47,725 nucleotides of DNA from Advenella faeciporci (GCF_014652395.1 NZ_BMYS01000022.1:350-48074); one strand, 5' to 3'; shown: positions 1-9,143, counted from the first letter of the stretch. A program made the numbers and translations. Notes: generated by a model from the letters alone, not told the origin.

Positions 1-378
1 ATTGGCTTGTGGGTCAAACTGCTCAAAGTGCCTTACCGTGTCCTGTTCCCGGCGATTCTGCTGTTCTGCACGATTGGGGTGTACTCGCTGAACTACAACG
101 CGTTTGATATCTATACGATGGGTATCTTTGGCATCATTGGCTATATCTGGACCAAACTGAAGTGTGAAGGCGCACCGCTGTTGCTGGGCCTGGTACTGGG
201 CCCGATGATGGAAGAGAACTTCCGTCGGGCACTGTTGCTGTCCCGGGGCGACTTCCTGACTTTTGTCGAGCGTCCGCTGTCACTGACCCTGCTGTTAATG
301 GCGCTTGGCCTGGTCATTCTGGTGGCCTCACCCTCCATCCGCAAGAAACGTGAAGAAACGTTTGTGGAAGAGGATTGA
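1..378 (+). CDS. tctA: Tripartite tricarboxylate transporter large permease TctA, C-terminal part
   Basis: The frame is open from the first base, so the gene begins before the window and only about 125 C-terminal residues are seen. They contain hydrophobic spans (about residues 14-30, 36-48 and 90-108) and the LGLVLGPMMEENFRRAL segment that is characteristic of the C-terminal region of TctA permeases, followed by a charged cytoplasmic tail. TctA is the large inner-membrane subunit of TTT systems, which use a Bug/TctC periplasmic receptor to import carboxylates with an ion gradient. A TctC-type gene lies directly downstream, beyond a terminator, and could be its receptor. The substrate cannot be told from sequence. 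Confidence 0.9.
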   Translation: MGLWVKLLKVPYRVLFPAILLFCTIGVYSLNYNAFDIYTMGIFGIIGYIWTKLKCEGAPLLLGLVLGPMMEENFRRALLLSRGDFLTFVERPLSLTLLLMALGLVILVASPSIRKKREETFVEED

Positions 379-404
379 TCTACTTTAAATATTGATCGTT
401 AAGC

Positions 405-436
405 AAAGGCAGGTTTATTGACCTGCCTTTTTTTAT
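405..436 (+). terminator. Rho-independent terminator after tctA
   Basis: A 10-bp perfect inverted repeat (AAAGGCAGGT / ACCTGCCTTT) with a 6-nt loop runs into a T-rich tract, 27 bp after the tctA stop codon. It separates tctA from the downstream receptor gene. Confidence 0.85.
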
Positions 437-615
437 CTTGTTGAAACTTGGTTACTCAGTTAAACCAAACAACAAGCATCAAATTTTCAGTTTACATAAC
501 GCTTGCTTAACAAAATAAAAACGGCAATTACCTTAAAAATCGTTACACTATTTGTGTCCATTTTTTAAAGAACAGGCTTTTGTGCCTGCTCTTCCACATT
601 TCCGGAGATCACAAC

Positions 616-1596
616 ATGACATCCAAATTCCTGAAACTGACCAGCCTTACGATTGCCTTGTTTGCGATGGGCACGGGTGCGGCGCATGCCGAATATCCCG
701 AGCATCCCATCACGCTGGTTGTTCCTTTTGCTGCCGGCGGTCCTACTGATGTTGTCGCCCGCTCCCTGGGTGCGGAACTGGGTAAAATCCTCAAACAACC
801 CATTGTTGTTGAAAACAAAACCGGTGCAGGCGGCACGGTTGCCGCCGCCCATATCGCCAATTCAAAACCCGATGGGTATACATTTTTCCTTCACCACAAT
901 GGCATGGCAACGGCACCTGCCCTGTACAAAAACCTGAAGTTCGATCCGCTTAACAGCTTTGAATATGTAGGTGAAGTGGTTGACGTCCCCATGACCTTGT
1001 TGGCACGTGCCGACTTCCCGCCCAACAACTTGCAGGAATTCATTGAATACGCCAAGCAAAATGCAGATACCATCAACCTGGCCAATGCCGGCCCGGGTGC
1101 CGTTTCACAACTGTGCGGTTCATTGCTGCAACAGGCCATTGATACCAAATTCACCACCATTCCCTTCCAGGGAACCGGTCCTGCCATGACTGCCTTGCTG
1201 GGCAAGCAGGTTGATATCCTGTGTGACCAAACCACACAAACCATTCCACACATCGATGCAAAAACCGTCAAATTCTACGGTGTAACCACCAAAGACCGCA
1301 TCAGCAAACTGCCTGACGCACCCACCCTTGACGAACAGGGCCTGAAAGGCTTCGATTTTAAAGTCTGGCATGGTATTTATGCGCCCAAAGGCACGCCAGA
1401 GCCAGTCATCACCAAGTTCAATGGGGCCCTTAAAGAAGCGCTCAAATCAGAACCCTTCAAAAAGAAAATGGCCGATCTTGGCGCTGAAATTGTCAGCGAA
1501 GAAAGACAGACCCCTGAATCCCTGAAAAACTGGGTAGATGCTGAAATCAAAAAATGGGGTCCTATCCTGCAAGCCGAAGGCATGAACGTTAATTAA
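616..1596 (+). CDS. Bug/TctC family periplasmic tricarboxylate-type solute receptor
   Basis: A 326-residue protein with a clear Sec signal peptide (about residues 1-25, ending GAAHA before EYPEHPI), then the typical Bug-family start ITLVVPFAAGGPTDVVAR and the KPDGYTFF segment. Bug receptors bind small carboxylates such as citrate, tartrate, glutarate or aromatic acids in the periplasm and deliver them to TctAB. The start at 616 is preceded by GGAG at 604-607. An upstream in-frame codon at 580 would put 12 residues before the signal peptide and has no such site. The gene stands alone between two terminators. The upstream tctA fragment is a possible partner, but Bug proteins are often encoded without a permease. 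Ligand unknown. Confidence 0.9.
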   Translation: MTSKFLKLTSLTIALFAMGTGAAHAEYPEHPITLVVPFAAGGPTDVVARSLGAELGKILKQPIVVENKTGAGGTVAAAHIANSKPDGYTFFLHHNGMATAPALYKNLKFDPLNSFEYVGEVVDVPMTLLARADFPPNNLQEFIEYAKQNADTINLANAGPGAVSQLCGSLLQQAIDTKFTTIPFQGTGPAMTALLGKQVDILCDQTTQTIPHIDAKTVKFYGVTTKDRISKLPDAPTLDEQGLKGFDFKVWHGIYAPKGTPEPVITKFNGALKEALKSEPFKKKMADLGAEIVSEERQTPESLKNWVDAEIKKWGPILQAEGMNVN

Positions 1597-1681
1597 TCGT
1601 TAACCGGTTTACCGCTACAGAAACACAAGAGATCCCGGTCAGCCTGACAAACCTGGCCAATAAGCCGTAGCGTCAAACTTC

Positions 1682-1726
1682 AAAAGCACCCCAGGCCGTT
1701 TTTCATGACACGCCTGGGGTGCTTTT
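1682..1726. terminator. Bidirectional terminator between the Bug receptor gene and yaeQ
   Basis: A 15-bp perfect inverted repeat (AAAAGCACCCCAGGC / GCCTGGGGTGCTTTT) with A and T runs at its outer ends. It lies between two converging genes, so it can terminate both. Confidence 0.85.
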
Positions 1727-1765
1727 CATTACTCTTTTGGCTTCCGGGATGCGGAAAAAAGAGCA

Positions 1766-2305
1766 TCAATTCAAGGCCTGGATTTCTATCTCCGCCTCTG
1801 CTTTGTCTGAAGAAACCCAAACAGTTCCATCCTGCCTATTAAAATGCAAGATCATGTTCCGGTCTGCCAAGGCCGCCAGTTTTTGGGTTGACTCCACCGG
1901 AAGCACATATACTTTCAGATTACGGGCCCGCTCAAGCTTGCTGGCCATACTTGCCCACCAGATAGCGACATTGCGCCCATAAGCCAGCACAACCACCTGC
2001 CCGGCACGCCCGCAGGCCTTCAACAGGCGGCGGTCATCGGGCAAGCCCGTTTCTATCCATTGCAAAATAGTGCCTGTCAGGTCTTTACGCCATAAATCGG
2101 GCTCATCAACTTCACTCAGGCCCCGCGTAAATGTCAGCCTTTCATCACCATTTTCGTACAGTGCATAGGCCAGGATCCGAATCATGAGCCGCTCTTCGGT
2201 TTCTGATGGATGCCGGGCGACGGTAACGGCATGGCTGCCATAATATGCGCGGTCATTATCGGCAATATTGATTTCTGCTTTATAGATTGTTGCACCAAGT
2301 GCCAT
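1766..2305 (-). CDS. yaeQ: YaeQ family protein
   Basis: A 179-residue protein matching the E. coli YaeQ pattern along its length: MALGATIYKAEINIAD at the start, ARHPSETEERLMIR, DERLTFTRGL, DEPDLW, WIETGLPDDRRLLKAC and IWWAS. YaeQ proteins have a PD-(D/E)XK nuclease-like fold. Their physiological role is not settled, although E. coli yaeQ was described as a suppressor of loss of the antiterminator RfaH. The gene starts 3 bp after the stop codon of the upstream epimerase gene and is preceded by AGGATG, so it is probably the last gene of that transcript. Confidence 0.9.
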   Translation of the reverse strand: MALGATIYKAEINIADNDRAYYGSHAVTVARHPSETEERLMIRILAYALYENGDERLTFTRGLSEVDEPDLWRKDLTGTILQWIETGLPDDRRLLKACGRAGQVVVLAYGRNVAIWWASMASKLERARNLKVYVLPVESTQKLAALADRNMILHFNRQDGTVWVSSDKAEAEIEIQALN

Positions 2306-2308
2306 GAA

Positions 2309-3232
2309 TTAATCATCCTTATATAAAACCGGAGTCAGGCTGAACCGGGTCTTCACGGTTTGGCCCGGCAACACATCCTGCCCGCCCACTTCCCGGGCCG
2401 AATGGGTATGCCGCATATTAAAACAATCGGTCACATTGCTAAAAGGTTCGGCACAAAACCAGGGCGCACCTTCCGGGCTGTACACGATCAGAAAATCAAA
2501 CGGTGCATCAGCCGTCATCACCAGTTTGCGTTGTTCATCGGGCCAGCTGATTTGCGCCTCATGCTCCCAATCCATGAAAGGGGTATCCAGCGCATGCCGG
2601 GCAACATCAATCCCCCGTGCCATTTCCGGGGCAAGCGGGTGCTCAGCCAGCCTGACCGGCATCACATCCTGGTCTCCGTACCAGGCCTTCCCAACCCGCG
2701 CCGTCAAGCGGGTATGTTCGTTTTTGGGAAAATAAGGGTGATGCCCCATCCCAAGTGGCATGCTGTGTTGCCCGGTATTACTGATGTCCAGGTAGATGGT
2801 CAGATTGTTTTCATCAAGTGCGAACACCTGTTGCGCCCTGAAGGCGAAAGGCCAGTCGTCGGGCTCATGCACGTACTCAATCACCAGCCGGTTGTCTGTA
2901 TGTTCCGTGACCTGCCATATACGGTTTCGTAAAAACCCATGAATGCTATGTGGCGAATCTTTTTTCTGTGAGGGGTAATGAATACGGCGGCCTTCATACA
3001 CGAAACGGCCATCACGAAGACGCCCGGCCCATGGCACCAGCGGAAAACTGGCCATCCCGGATACATCCCGGTTTTGCACATGCACAGGATCAACCGGACG
3101 CAGCCAGTGATATTCCCGGTCCGCCAGCACATGTTTATAAGCAACAATGGCCCCGCCAATATGAGGGGCCACTACCAGACGGGCATCACCCGCTTTCAGT
3201 TCAAGGCATTGCTGCACGTTTTTCACCTTCAT
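2309..3232 (-). CDS. Aldose 1-epimerase (galactose mutarotase-like) family protein
   Basis: A 307-residue protein with the mutarotase-like beta-sandwich pattern: an N-terminal VAPHIGGAIVAYKH, the FPLVPWAGRLRDGRF segment, the HSIHGFLRN motif carrying the usual histidine (about residue 98), GHHPYF (about residue 167), and a late acidic motif EGAPWFCAEPFSNVTD. Family members interconvert alpha and beta anomers of sugars, and some act on other hemiacetals. The start at 3232 follows AGGAAAGG and overlaps the end of the upstream isomerase gene by 32 bp. A longer frame up to 3409 lies wholly inside that gene and is rejected. The operon context with a hydroxypyruvate-isomerase homologue suggests a sugar-acid substrate, which is inference. 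Confidence 0.85.
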   Translation of the reverse strand: MKVKNVQQCLELKAGDARLVVAPHIGGAIVAYKHVLADREYHWLRPVDPVHVQNRDVSGMASFPLVPWAGRLRDGRFVYEGRRIHYPSQKKDSPHSIHGFLRNRIWQVTEHTDNRLVIEYVHEPDDWPFAFRAQQVFALDENNLTIYLDISNTGQHSMPLGMGHHPYFPKNEHTRLTARVGKAWYGDQDVMPVRLAEHPLAPEMARGIDVARHALDTPFMDWEHEAQISWPDEQRKLVMTADAPFDFLIVYSPEGAPWFCAEPFSNVTDCFNMRHTHSAREVGGQDVLPGQTVKTRFSLTPVLYKDD

Positions 3233-4019
3233 TTTTACGCCTTTCCTGTTCAAGCCAGGCCAGTCCTTCACGGGTGCGCCCGGCCGGACGGTATTCGCAT
3301 CCGATCCAGTGCTGATAATCCAGTTGCCTGAGCAAGCCAAACAGATAGCCAATATTAAGCTCCCCGTTATCGGGTTCATGCCGATGGGGGACACCGGCAA
3401 TCTGCACATGTCCCACCCGACCGCCTGGCAAATAAGTGGCCAGTTTTCTGCTTAAGTCACCTTCAACAATCTGACAATGGTATAAGTCCATTTGCACCTT
3501 GATATTGGACAGATTAAGCAATTCAATGACCTGGTGGGCCTGTTGCTGGGTGGTTAAAAAATACCCCGGCATGTCAAACGGATTAATAGGTTCAATCAAT
3601 AACGTTACCCCGGCCTGGGCAGCCAGGGCAGCTGCCCGCGACAGGTTCTGGCAGTAATACTCATGCGCCAATGCCTGATTCAGGTCATCAGGAACAATAC
3701 CAGCCATGAAGTGAATACGCCGGTTGCCCAGGACAACGGCATATTCCAGGGCCTTTTCCACACCAGCCAGACACTGTGCCTGCCGTCCAGGCAAGCAGGC
3801 CAGCCCACGTTCTCCGGCATCCCAGTTACCCGGCACGGCATTGAACAAAACCTGCTCAAGCCCGTTAAGAGACAGTTGACGGGCTATTTCTGCCGCACTG
3901 TACTCATAGGGAAACAAAAATTCCACGCCTTTGAACTGATCGTTTGCCGCCAGGGCAAAACGTTCAAGAAAGGGAACTTCGGTGTACATCATGGAAAGAT
4001 TGGCCGCAAACTTGAGCAT
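3201..4019 (-). CDS. otnI: Hydroxypyruvate isomerase family protein (2-oxo-tetronate isomerase OtnI-like)
   Basis: A 272-residue TIM-barrel sugar isomerase. The N-terminus KFAANLSMMYTEVPFLERF and the FKGVEFLFPYEYSA segment are typical of Hyi/OtnI proteins. Likely metal and catalytic positions are in LLIEPINPFDMPGYF (Glu about 140), VQMDLYHCQI, GHVQIAGVPHRHEPDNGELN and WIGCEYRPAG (Glu about 241). Hyi interconverts hydroxypyruvate and tartronate semialdehyde; OtnI isomerises 2-oxo-tetronates. These cannot be told apart here. The start gives the canonical family N-terminus although the ribosome binding site is weak. The gene follows a GlcD-type dehydrogenase by 31 bp, in keeping with a hydroxyacid or sugar-acid pathway. 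Confidence 0.8.
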   Translation of the reverse strand: MLKFAANLSMMYTEVPFLERFALAANDQFKGVEFLFPYEYSAAEIARQLSLNGLEQVLFNAVPGNWDAGERGLACLPGRQAQCLAGVEKALEYAVVLGNRRIHFMAGIVPDDLNQALAHEYYCQNLSRAAALAAQAGVTLLIEPINPFDMPGYFLTTQQQAHQVIELLNLSNIKVQMDLYHCQIVEGDLSRKLATYLPGGRVGHVQIAGVPHRHEPDNGELNIGYLFGLLRQLDYQHWIGCEYRPAGRTREGLAWLEQERRKNEGEKRAAMP

Positions 4020-4050
4020 GGCTATTCGCTTGTCAGTAAACCATCAACCA

Positions 4051-5463
4051 TTATGCTTCCCAGGAAATCATTTTGCCGGGATTCAGGATGTTTTTCGGAT
4101 CATAGGCGTGCTTGAGCAAACGCATCAGGTGGATGGCATCTTCACCATGTTCCTTTTTAAGGAAATTCATTTTGTGAATACCAATACCGTGTTCGCCGGT
4201 GCAGGTGCCGTTCATATCTATGGCCCGCTGCACCACCCGGTTATTGATTTCTTCTGCCATGGCCCATTCTTGCGGGTCTTCAGGGTCTATCATCATAAGC
4301 ACGTGGAAATTGCCATCACCCACATGACCCAGAATAGACCATGGAAAAGGCTTGTTTTCCAGGTCTTTGGCCGTTTCAGTCACGCACTCGGCCAGTCGCG
4401 AGATAGGCACGCAAACATCGGTGGTAATAGAGCGCGCGCCCGGGCGCAATTGCAGGCAGGCAAAGTACAGGTTATGCCGTGCCGTCCACAAACGGTTACG
4501 GTCTTCCTGGTGCTCGGCCCATTCAAAATCCATCCCGCCATTATCTTTGGCAATTTCCTGCACGATCTCGATTTGTTCCTTGACACTGGAAGCGGAACCG
4601 GTAAATTCAAACAACAACATCGGGCTTTCTTTCAGGCTTAACTTGCTGTATTGATTGGCGGCCTTCACGCCCTGCTCATCAATAAACTCAACCCGGCCAA
4701 TTTCGATACCCGTTTGCATGATCTGGTTAACGCATTCCACGGCAGACTCCAGGGTTTCGAAGTTGCAAATGGCGGCTGAAATGGCTTCGGGGATGGGATA
4801 AACACGCAGGGTAATTTCAACAATAACACCCAAGGTCCCTTCGCTGCCCACAAACAGACGGGTCAAGTCGTAACCGGCCGATGATTTGCGCGCATGGCTG
4901 CCGGTACGGATGATTTTGCCATCTGCCGTAACCACTTTCAGGGAAACCACGTTTTCACGCATGGTGCCATAACGCACGGCATTGGTACCCGAGGCACGGG
5001 TAGCGGTCATGCCACCAATAGAAGCATGCGCACCCGGGTCAATCGGGAAAAACAGGCCTGTATGCCTGATCTCCTCATTCAGCCGGGTACGGATCACGCC
5101 CGGCTCCACCGTCACGGTAAAATCACCGGGACTCACGTCCAGCACCTTGTTCATTTCCGTGAAGTCCAGGGAAATACCCCCTTCAATCGCCAGCACATGA
5201 CCTTCAATGGAAGAACCAATACCAAAAGGAATCAGGGGCACATCATACTGGTTGCACAAATTGACAACCGTGACCACTTCATCGGCATTGTGCGGAAAAA
5301 TAACCGCTTCGGGTGGACAGGCCGGATATGGAGACTCATCACTACCGTGATGTTCGCGCACGGCTTGCGTGGTTATGAAGCGGTCACCAAAAGCGGCCTG
5401 GAAAGCGGCGCGGGCTTCATCAGACAGTTTACGTACTTCTTTCATGGGGGAGTTATAGCTCAT
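4051..5463 (-). CDS. FAD-linked D-lactate dehydrogenase (cytochrome)-type oxidoreductase
   Basis: A 470-residue flavoprotein of the VAO/GlcD superfamily. An N-terminal FAD-binding domain (about 50-230) contains PLIPFGIGSSIEGHV, DPGAHASIGGMTATRASGTNAVRYG in two adjoining stretches, and LFVGSEGTLGV. The C-terminal cap domain carries HVGDGNFH and TGEHGIG, the metal and substrate site motifs of D-lactate and D-2-hydroxyacid dehydrogenases. Such enzymes oxidise D-2-hydroxyacids to 2-oxoacids and pass electrons to the respiratory chain. The start at 5463 follows AGGAT; the internal Met at 5445 is preceded by a C-run. It lies 35 bp downstream of a second paralogous dehydrogenase. D-lactate is the best guess, but D-glycerate or another hydroxyacid is possible. 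Confidence 0.85.
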   Translation of the reverse strand: MSYNSPMKEVRKLSDEARAAFQAAFGDRFITTQAVREHHGSDESPYPACPPEAVIFPHNADEVVTVVNLCNQYDVPLIPFGIGSSIEGHVLAIEGGISLDFTEMNKVLDVSPGDFTVTVEPGVIRTRLNEEIRHTGLFFPIDPGAHASIGGMTATRASGTNAVRYGTMRENVVSLKVVTADGKIIRTGSHARKSSAGYDLTRLFVGSEGTLGVIVEITLRVYPIPEAISAAICNFETLESAVECVNQIMQTGIEIGRVEFIDEQGVKAANQYSKLSLKESPMLLFEFTGSASSVKEQIEIVQEIAKDNGGMDFEWAEHQEDRNRLWTARHNLYFACLQLRPGARSITTDVCVPISRLAECVTETAKDLENKPFPWSILGHVGDGNFHVLMMIDPEDPQEWAMAEEINNRVVQRAIDMNGTCTGEHGIGIHKMNFLKKEHGEDAIHLMRLLKHAYDPKNILNPGKMISWEA

Positions 5464-5498
5464 TGTTTGTCTATCCTGTTAATTATCCTGTTGAACCA

Positions 5499-6872
5499 TT
5501 AATCCACAATACGGCCGGCATTGAAAATATCCCGGGGATTGATCAGGTTCTTAATGGCGCTCATCAAATCCAGTTCTTCCCGGCTGCGGCTGTATTTCAA
5601 AAATGGTTTCTTGATCCGCCCAATACCATGCTCGGCTGAAATGCTTCCGCCAAAGCCTGAAGCAGTCTGATAAACCAGCTCTTCAACGGCAAAGATTTCC
5701 TTCTCTTGCAGCTTGCCGGTGGTCAGGTGCAGGTTGCCATCACCCAGATGACCAAACAGCAGGTTGATGGCTTGGGGGTATTCTTTTTCAAGGACGGCGG
5801 TAACCTGTTCAATAAAAGCCGGCATATGTTTAAGTGGTATGCCAATATCAAAAGCCACGTAAGGTCTGATACTACGCAGAATTTCACCAATGGCATCGCG
5901 GATCTGCCAAAGAGAATCTGCCTGCTCCAGTGTTTGCGGCACAATCACGTCACGGCCAATTTCACTTTCAATTAAAAACTCAAGGAACGCATGAAAACCA
6001 TCATGAAACGTGTCCTTATCGGCACCTTCAATTTCTAGCAGCACATAAATGGGATAGCTCCCCTCAAAAGGGAGCTCTTTGTTTGCATGCAAGGCGGCCT
6101 GTACCAGATAGCTTTGCCACATCACCTCAAAGCTGGATAAGTCGGGCAAGGCAGAACGTGCCTCTTTCAGCATACGGGTAACGTGATCAAAAGAATCCAG
6201 GGCGACCAGGGCGGTAGCCCGGGTTTGCGGGTTAGGAAACAGGCGTAGGGACAAACGGGTAATAATGCCCAGACGTCCTTCGGTACCAATGAACAGATGC
6301 TTAAGGTCCAGGCCGGTATTGTTCTTGATAACCCGGTTAAGCATATTCAATATGGTGCCATCAGGAAGCACGACTTCCATGCCCAGCACCAGGTCACGGG
6401 TAGTGCCATAACGCAGCACCTTGTTGCCACCGGCATTGGTGGAAACATTGCCACCAATCAGGCAGGAGCCGCGCGAGCCGAAATCCAGCGGAAAATACCA
6501 ATCTTCCTGCTGAACGGCATGACACAGGTTTTCAAGTATGACACCCGCCTGCACAATTGCGACACCGCCAATGGTGTCAATTTCTTCCACTCGGTTCATG
6601 CTTTCCAGGGAAATAACCACATCACCGGCATCGGCACATGCGCCACCGGCCAGGCCGGTCAGGCCACCCTGTATGGTGATTTTCCTGTTTTCAGCCACAC
6701 AGGTTTTCACAATCGCCGAGACCTGTTCGGTGGAAACAGGCCGAAACACCACCGCCGGCATGGCACCTTCATAACCGCTCATGTCACTCATGTGACGCTG
6801 CATTTGGTCCGGGCTGGCAATATGTGGCACACTGGCCAGCAAAGCATTAAATGATGGAGAACTGTTTTTCAT
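5499..6872 (-). CDS. FAD-binding D-2-hydroxyacid dehydrogenase (GlcD / D-2-hydroxyglutarate dehydrogenase-like)
   Basis: A 457-residue flavoprotein with the same two-domain layout as its downstream neighbour but clearly diverged. The FAD domain contains ITIQGGLTGLAGGA, GSRGSCLIGGNVSTNAGG and LFIGTEGRLGI. The C-terminal domain carries GHLGDGNLH and SAEHGIG. The NVSTNAGGNKVLRYG pattern and the length are closer to D-2-hydroxyglutarate dehydrogenases than to DLD, but the exact substrate cannot be assigned. The start follows AAGGATACA. It is the first gene of the minus-strand run ending at yaeQ, and the ribosomal-operon terminator lies just upstream. A substrate link to 2-hydroxyglutarate made in lysine breakdown is possible but speculative. 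Confidence 0.85.
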   Translation of the reverse strand: MKNSSPSFNALLASVPHIASPDQMQRHMSDMSGYEGAMPAVVFRPVSTEQVSAIVKTCVAENRKITIQGGLTGLAGGACADAGDVVISLESMNRVEEIDTIGGVAIVQAGVILENLCHAVQQEDWYFPLDFGSRGSCLIGGNVSTNAGGNKVLRYGTTRDLVLGMEVVLPDGTILNMLNRVIKNNTGLDLKHLFIGTEGRLGIITRLSLRLFPNPQTRATALVALDSFDHVTRMLKEARSALPDLSSFEVMWQSYLVQAALHANKELPFEGSYPIYVLLEIEGADKDTFHDGFHAFLEFLIESEIGRDVIVPQTLEQADSLWQIRDAIGEILRSIRPYVAFDIGIPLKHMPAFIEQVTAVLEKEYPQAINLLFGHLGDGNLHLTTGKLQEKEIFAVEELVYQTASGFGGSISAEHGIGRIKKPFLKYSRSREELDLMSAIKNLINPRDIFNAGRIVD

Positions 6873-7017
6873 TGTATCCTTCTAACTGCAAATCGCTTTA
6901 ACACTCAATAATAACTTCTTGTGTGGCCACTTATTGATCATTTCACAAGCAGGGTACAAAAATGATTTTTTCATTTCCACCCCAAGACAACGGGCAATGG
7001 CACCAAGTAGACACACA

Positions 7018-7046
7018 AGAAAAAACCTCGCACAAGGCGAGGTTTC
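7018..7046 (-). terminator. Terminator of the S10 ribosomal operon
   Basis: Inverted repeat AAACCTCG (7023-7030) / CGAGGTTT (7038-7045). On the minus strand it is followed by a run of six T, about 70 bp after the rpsQ stop codon. It shows that transcription of this ribosomal operon ends after rpsQ. Confidence 0.85.
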
Positions 7047-7114
7047 TTACTGACATCCGGTATAAGGAAGACTGCTTGTATCGTTGGCAAGGCAGGCCTG
7101 AACCTGCCCTGTTA

Positions 7115-7390
7115 TCAGATAATGCGAGAGGCTTCGATCAGACGTACAACACTCCACGATTTGCTGCGTGAAATGGGACGGCCTTCAGCGATTTCCACTG
7201 TATCGCCTTCGTTATACTGGTTTGCTTCGTCATGCGCTTTGTATTTGTTTGAGCGGACAATGATTTTGCCATACAAAGGATGCTTAACACGGCGTTCAAC
7301 CTGAACAACCACTGTTTTATCCATTTTGTTGCTAACCACTTTACCGATCAGGGTACGCTGACGCTTGGCGGGTGTTTGAGTTTCGCTCAT
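7115..7390 (-). CDS. rpsQ: 30S ribosomal protein S17
   Basis: A 91-residue protein with the S17 pattern: [33 protein letters not shown], and [20 protein letters not shown] split across the OB-fold. S17 is a primary 16S rRNA-binding protein of the small subunit. It is the last gene of the S10 operon here, one base after rpmC, and is followed by a terminator instead of rplN and the spc operon. Confidence 0.98.
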   Translation of the reverse strand: MSETQTPAKRQRTLIGKVVSNKMDKTVVVQVERRVKHPLYGKIIVRSNKYKAHDEANQYNEGDTVEIAEGRPISRSKSWSVVRLIEASRII

Positions 7391-7391
7391 G

Positions 7392-7583
7392 TTACTTTCC
7401 TGCTTTCTCAGTTAATACTGTACGAACGCGAGCAATGTCACGACGTACTTTGCCTAACTGGCTGGTGTTAGAAAGTTGCTGGGTGGCACGCTGCATACGC
7501 AGGTTGAATTGTGCACGCAGCAAGCTCTCGAGCTCTTTATTCAGCTCGGTTGCGTCTTTTGAACGTAGTTCACTAGCTTTCAT
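7392..7583 (-). CDS. rpmC: 50S ribosomal protein L29
   Basis: A 63-residue helical protein: [18 protein letters not shown], then [17 protein letters not shown] and [15 protein letters not shown]. This is the normal length and pattern for L29, which sits near the peptide exit tunnel of the large subunit. It lies between rplP and rpsQ, as in the usual S10 operon order. Confidence 0.98.
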   Translation of the reverse strand: MKASELRSKDATELNKELESLLRAQFNLRMQRATQQLSNTSQLGKVRRDIARVRTVLTEKAGK

Positions 7584-7593
7584 AAAGATCCCC

Positions 7594-8010
7594 TTAAGAG
7601 CCCAAGTGACGATTTACAAATGTCGTCGAAATAGGCAACTTGGCGGCTGCCAGACGGAAAGCTTCACGGGCAAGCTCTTCACTTACACCATCCATCTCGT
7701 ACAGAACTTTGCCTGGTTGAATTTCAGCGACCCAAAACTCGGGATTACCTTTACCTTTACCCATACGAACTTCAGCAGGTTTCTGTGAAATTGGCTTATC
7801 GGGGAAGATACGGATCCAGATACGGCCGCCACGTTTAATATGGCGAGTCATTGCACGACGGGCTGCCTCGATCTGACGTGCAGTCAGACGGCCACGACCG
7901 GTTGCTTTCAAACCAAAATCGCCAAAGTTGACGTTGGTACCGCGAGTAGCCAGACCGGTGTTACGGCCTTTCTGCTCTTTACGGTATTTTCTACGTGCTG
8001 GTGATAACAT
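7594..8010 (-). CDS. rplP: 50S ribosomal protein L16
   Basis: A 138-residue protein beginning [17 protein letters not shown], with [23 protein letters not shown] and [23 protein letters not shown] in successive stretches, all typical of bacterial L16. L16 helps to place tRNA at the A site of the large subunit. The start is 2 bp after the rpsC stop codon. Confidence 0.98.
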   Translation of the reverse strand: MLSPARRKYRKEQKGRNTGLATRGTNVNFGDFGLKATGRGRLTARQIEAARRAMTRHIKRGGRIWIRIFPDKPISQKPAEVRMGKGKGNPEFWVAEIQPGKVLYEMDGVSEELAREAFRLAAAKLPISTTFVNRHLGS

Positions 8011-8012
8011 GT

Positions 8013-8801
8013 TTATTCTCCTTCTGGCGCAGGTGCTGCTTCAGCTGCCTTGCGACCACCACGGCCACGGCCGCCTGGACGACGCTGACCATCAGGACGA
8101 TCACCGCGTGGACGACGTGTACGACGCTCATCATCACGGGGTGCGGCTGCAGGTTCTGCAGGCATTTCACCATTAGGCAGCAAGTCGCCTTTGTAAACCC
8201 AAACCTTGATACCAATGATACCGTAGGTGGTTTGTGCTTCAGATGTACCATAATCAATGATTGCACGCAGTGTATGCAAAGGTACACGACCTTCACGATA
8301 CCATTCTGTACGGGCAATCTCGATACCATTCAAACGGCCTGAAGACATGATCTTGATACCCTGTGCACCCAGGCGCATTGCATTTTGCATGGCGCGTTTC
8401 ATGGCACGACGGAACATGATACGTTTTTCAAGCTGCTGGGCGATGGAATCGGCGATCAGCTGTGCATCGGTTTCAGGCTTGCGGATTTCTTCGATATTGA
8501 CGTGAACCGGAACACCCATCAGGCGTTGCAGATCAAGTTTCAATCCTTCAATATCTTCACCACGTTTACCGATTACAACACCAGGACGTGCTGAGAAAAC
8601 GGTGATACGTGCATTCTTGGCAGGGCGCTCGATAAGCACACGACCAACAGATGCGCTTTTCAGTTTACGTTTCAGGTACTCACGCACACGGACGTCTTCG
8701 GCAAGCATTGTGCCAAAGTCTTTGTTGTCAGCGTACCAGCGTGAACTCCAGTTACGATTCACTGCGAGACGGAACCCTATAGGGTGAATTTTCTGACCCA
8801 T
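8013..8801 (-). CDS. rpsC: 30S ribosomal protein S3
   Basis: A 262-residue protein. [18 protein letters not shown] opens the N-terminal part. A type II KH domain follows with [13 protein letters not shown] (about residues 75-87), and then the C-terminal S3 domain with [12 protein letters not shown] and [12 protein letters not shown]. The last 40 residues form a low-complexity tail rich in Arg, Gly and Pro, a feature of many Burkholderiales S3 proteins and longer than in E. coli (233 residues). S3 lies at the mRNA entry site of the small subunit. Confidence 0.98.
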   Translation of the reverse strand: MGQKIHPIGFRLAVNRNWSSRWYADNKDFGTMLAEDVRVREYLKRKLKSASVGRVLIERPAKNARITVFSARPGVVIGKRGEDIEGLKLDLQRLMGVPVHVNIEEIRKPETDAQLIADSIAQQLEKRIMFRRAMKRAMQNAMRLGAQGIKIMSSGRLNGIEIARTEWYREGRVPLHTLRAIIDYGTSEAQTTYGIIGIKVWVYKGDLLPNGEMPAEPAAAPRDDERRTRRPRGDRPDGQRRPGGRGRGGRKAAEAAPAPEGE

Positions 8802-8810
8802 TGTGACTCC

Positions 8811-9140
8811 TTAAACGCCGACTTTGACCACAATGTGGCAAGTCTGCTTCTCGATACGGTTACCGCGGCCTTTGGCGCGAGCGGAGAATCGCTTCATTGA
8901 CTGAGCTTTGTCTACATAAATTGTAGTGACTTTCAACTCATCAATATCGGCACCATCGTTATGCTCTGCGTTAGCAATTGCTGATTCAAGGGCTTTCTTA
9001 ACGATACCGGCGGCTTTTTTAGGTGTGAATGTAAGAATATTCAGCGCCTGGGCAACGGGCTTGCCACGGACCATGTCCGCAACAAGACGCGTTTTTTGCG
9101 CAGAAATATGTACACCACGAATTACGGCTGTAGTTTCCAT
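8811..9140 (-). CDS. rplV: 50S ribosomal protein L22
   Basis: A 109-residue protein: [36 protein letters not shown], and [18 protein letters not shown], the tunnel-lining loop region of L22. A GTG codon lies directly before this ATG and directly after the rpsS stop codon. The GAGG at 9147-9150 is spaced better for the ATG at 9140, which also gives the standard family length. Confidence 0.97.
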   Translation of the reverse strand: METTAVIRGVHISAQKTRLVADMVRGKPVAQALNILTFTPKKAAGIVKKALESAIANAEHNDGADIDELKVTTIYVDKAQSMKRFSARAKGRGNRIEKQTCHIVVKVGV

Positions 9141-9143
9141 CAC

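Noticed and set aside
3233-3409. N-terminal extension of the epimerase gene
   Set aside because: It lies wholly inside the upstream isomerase gene, and the start at 3232 has a good ribosome binding site and a family-like N-terminus.
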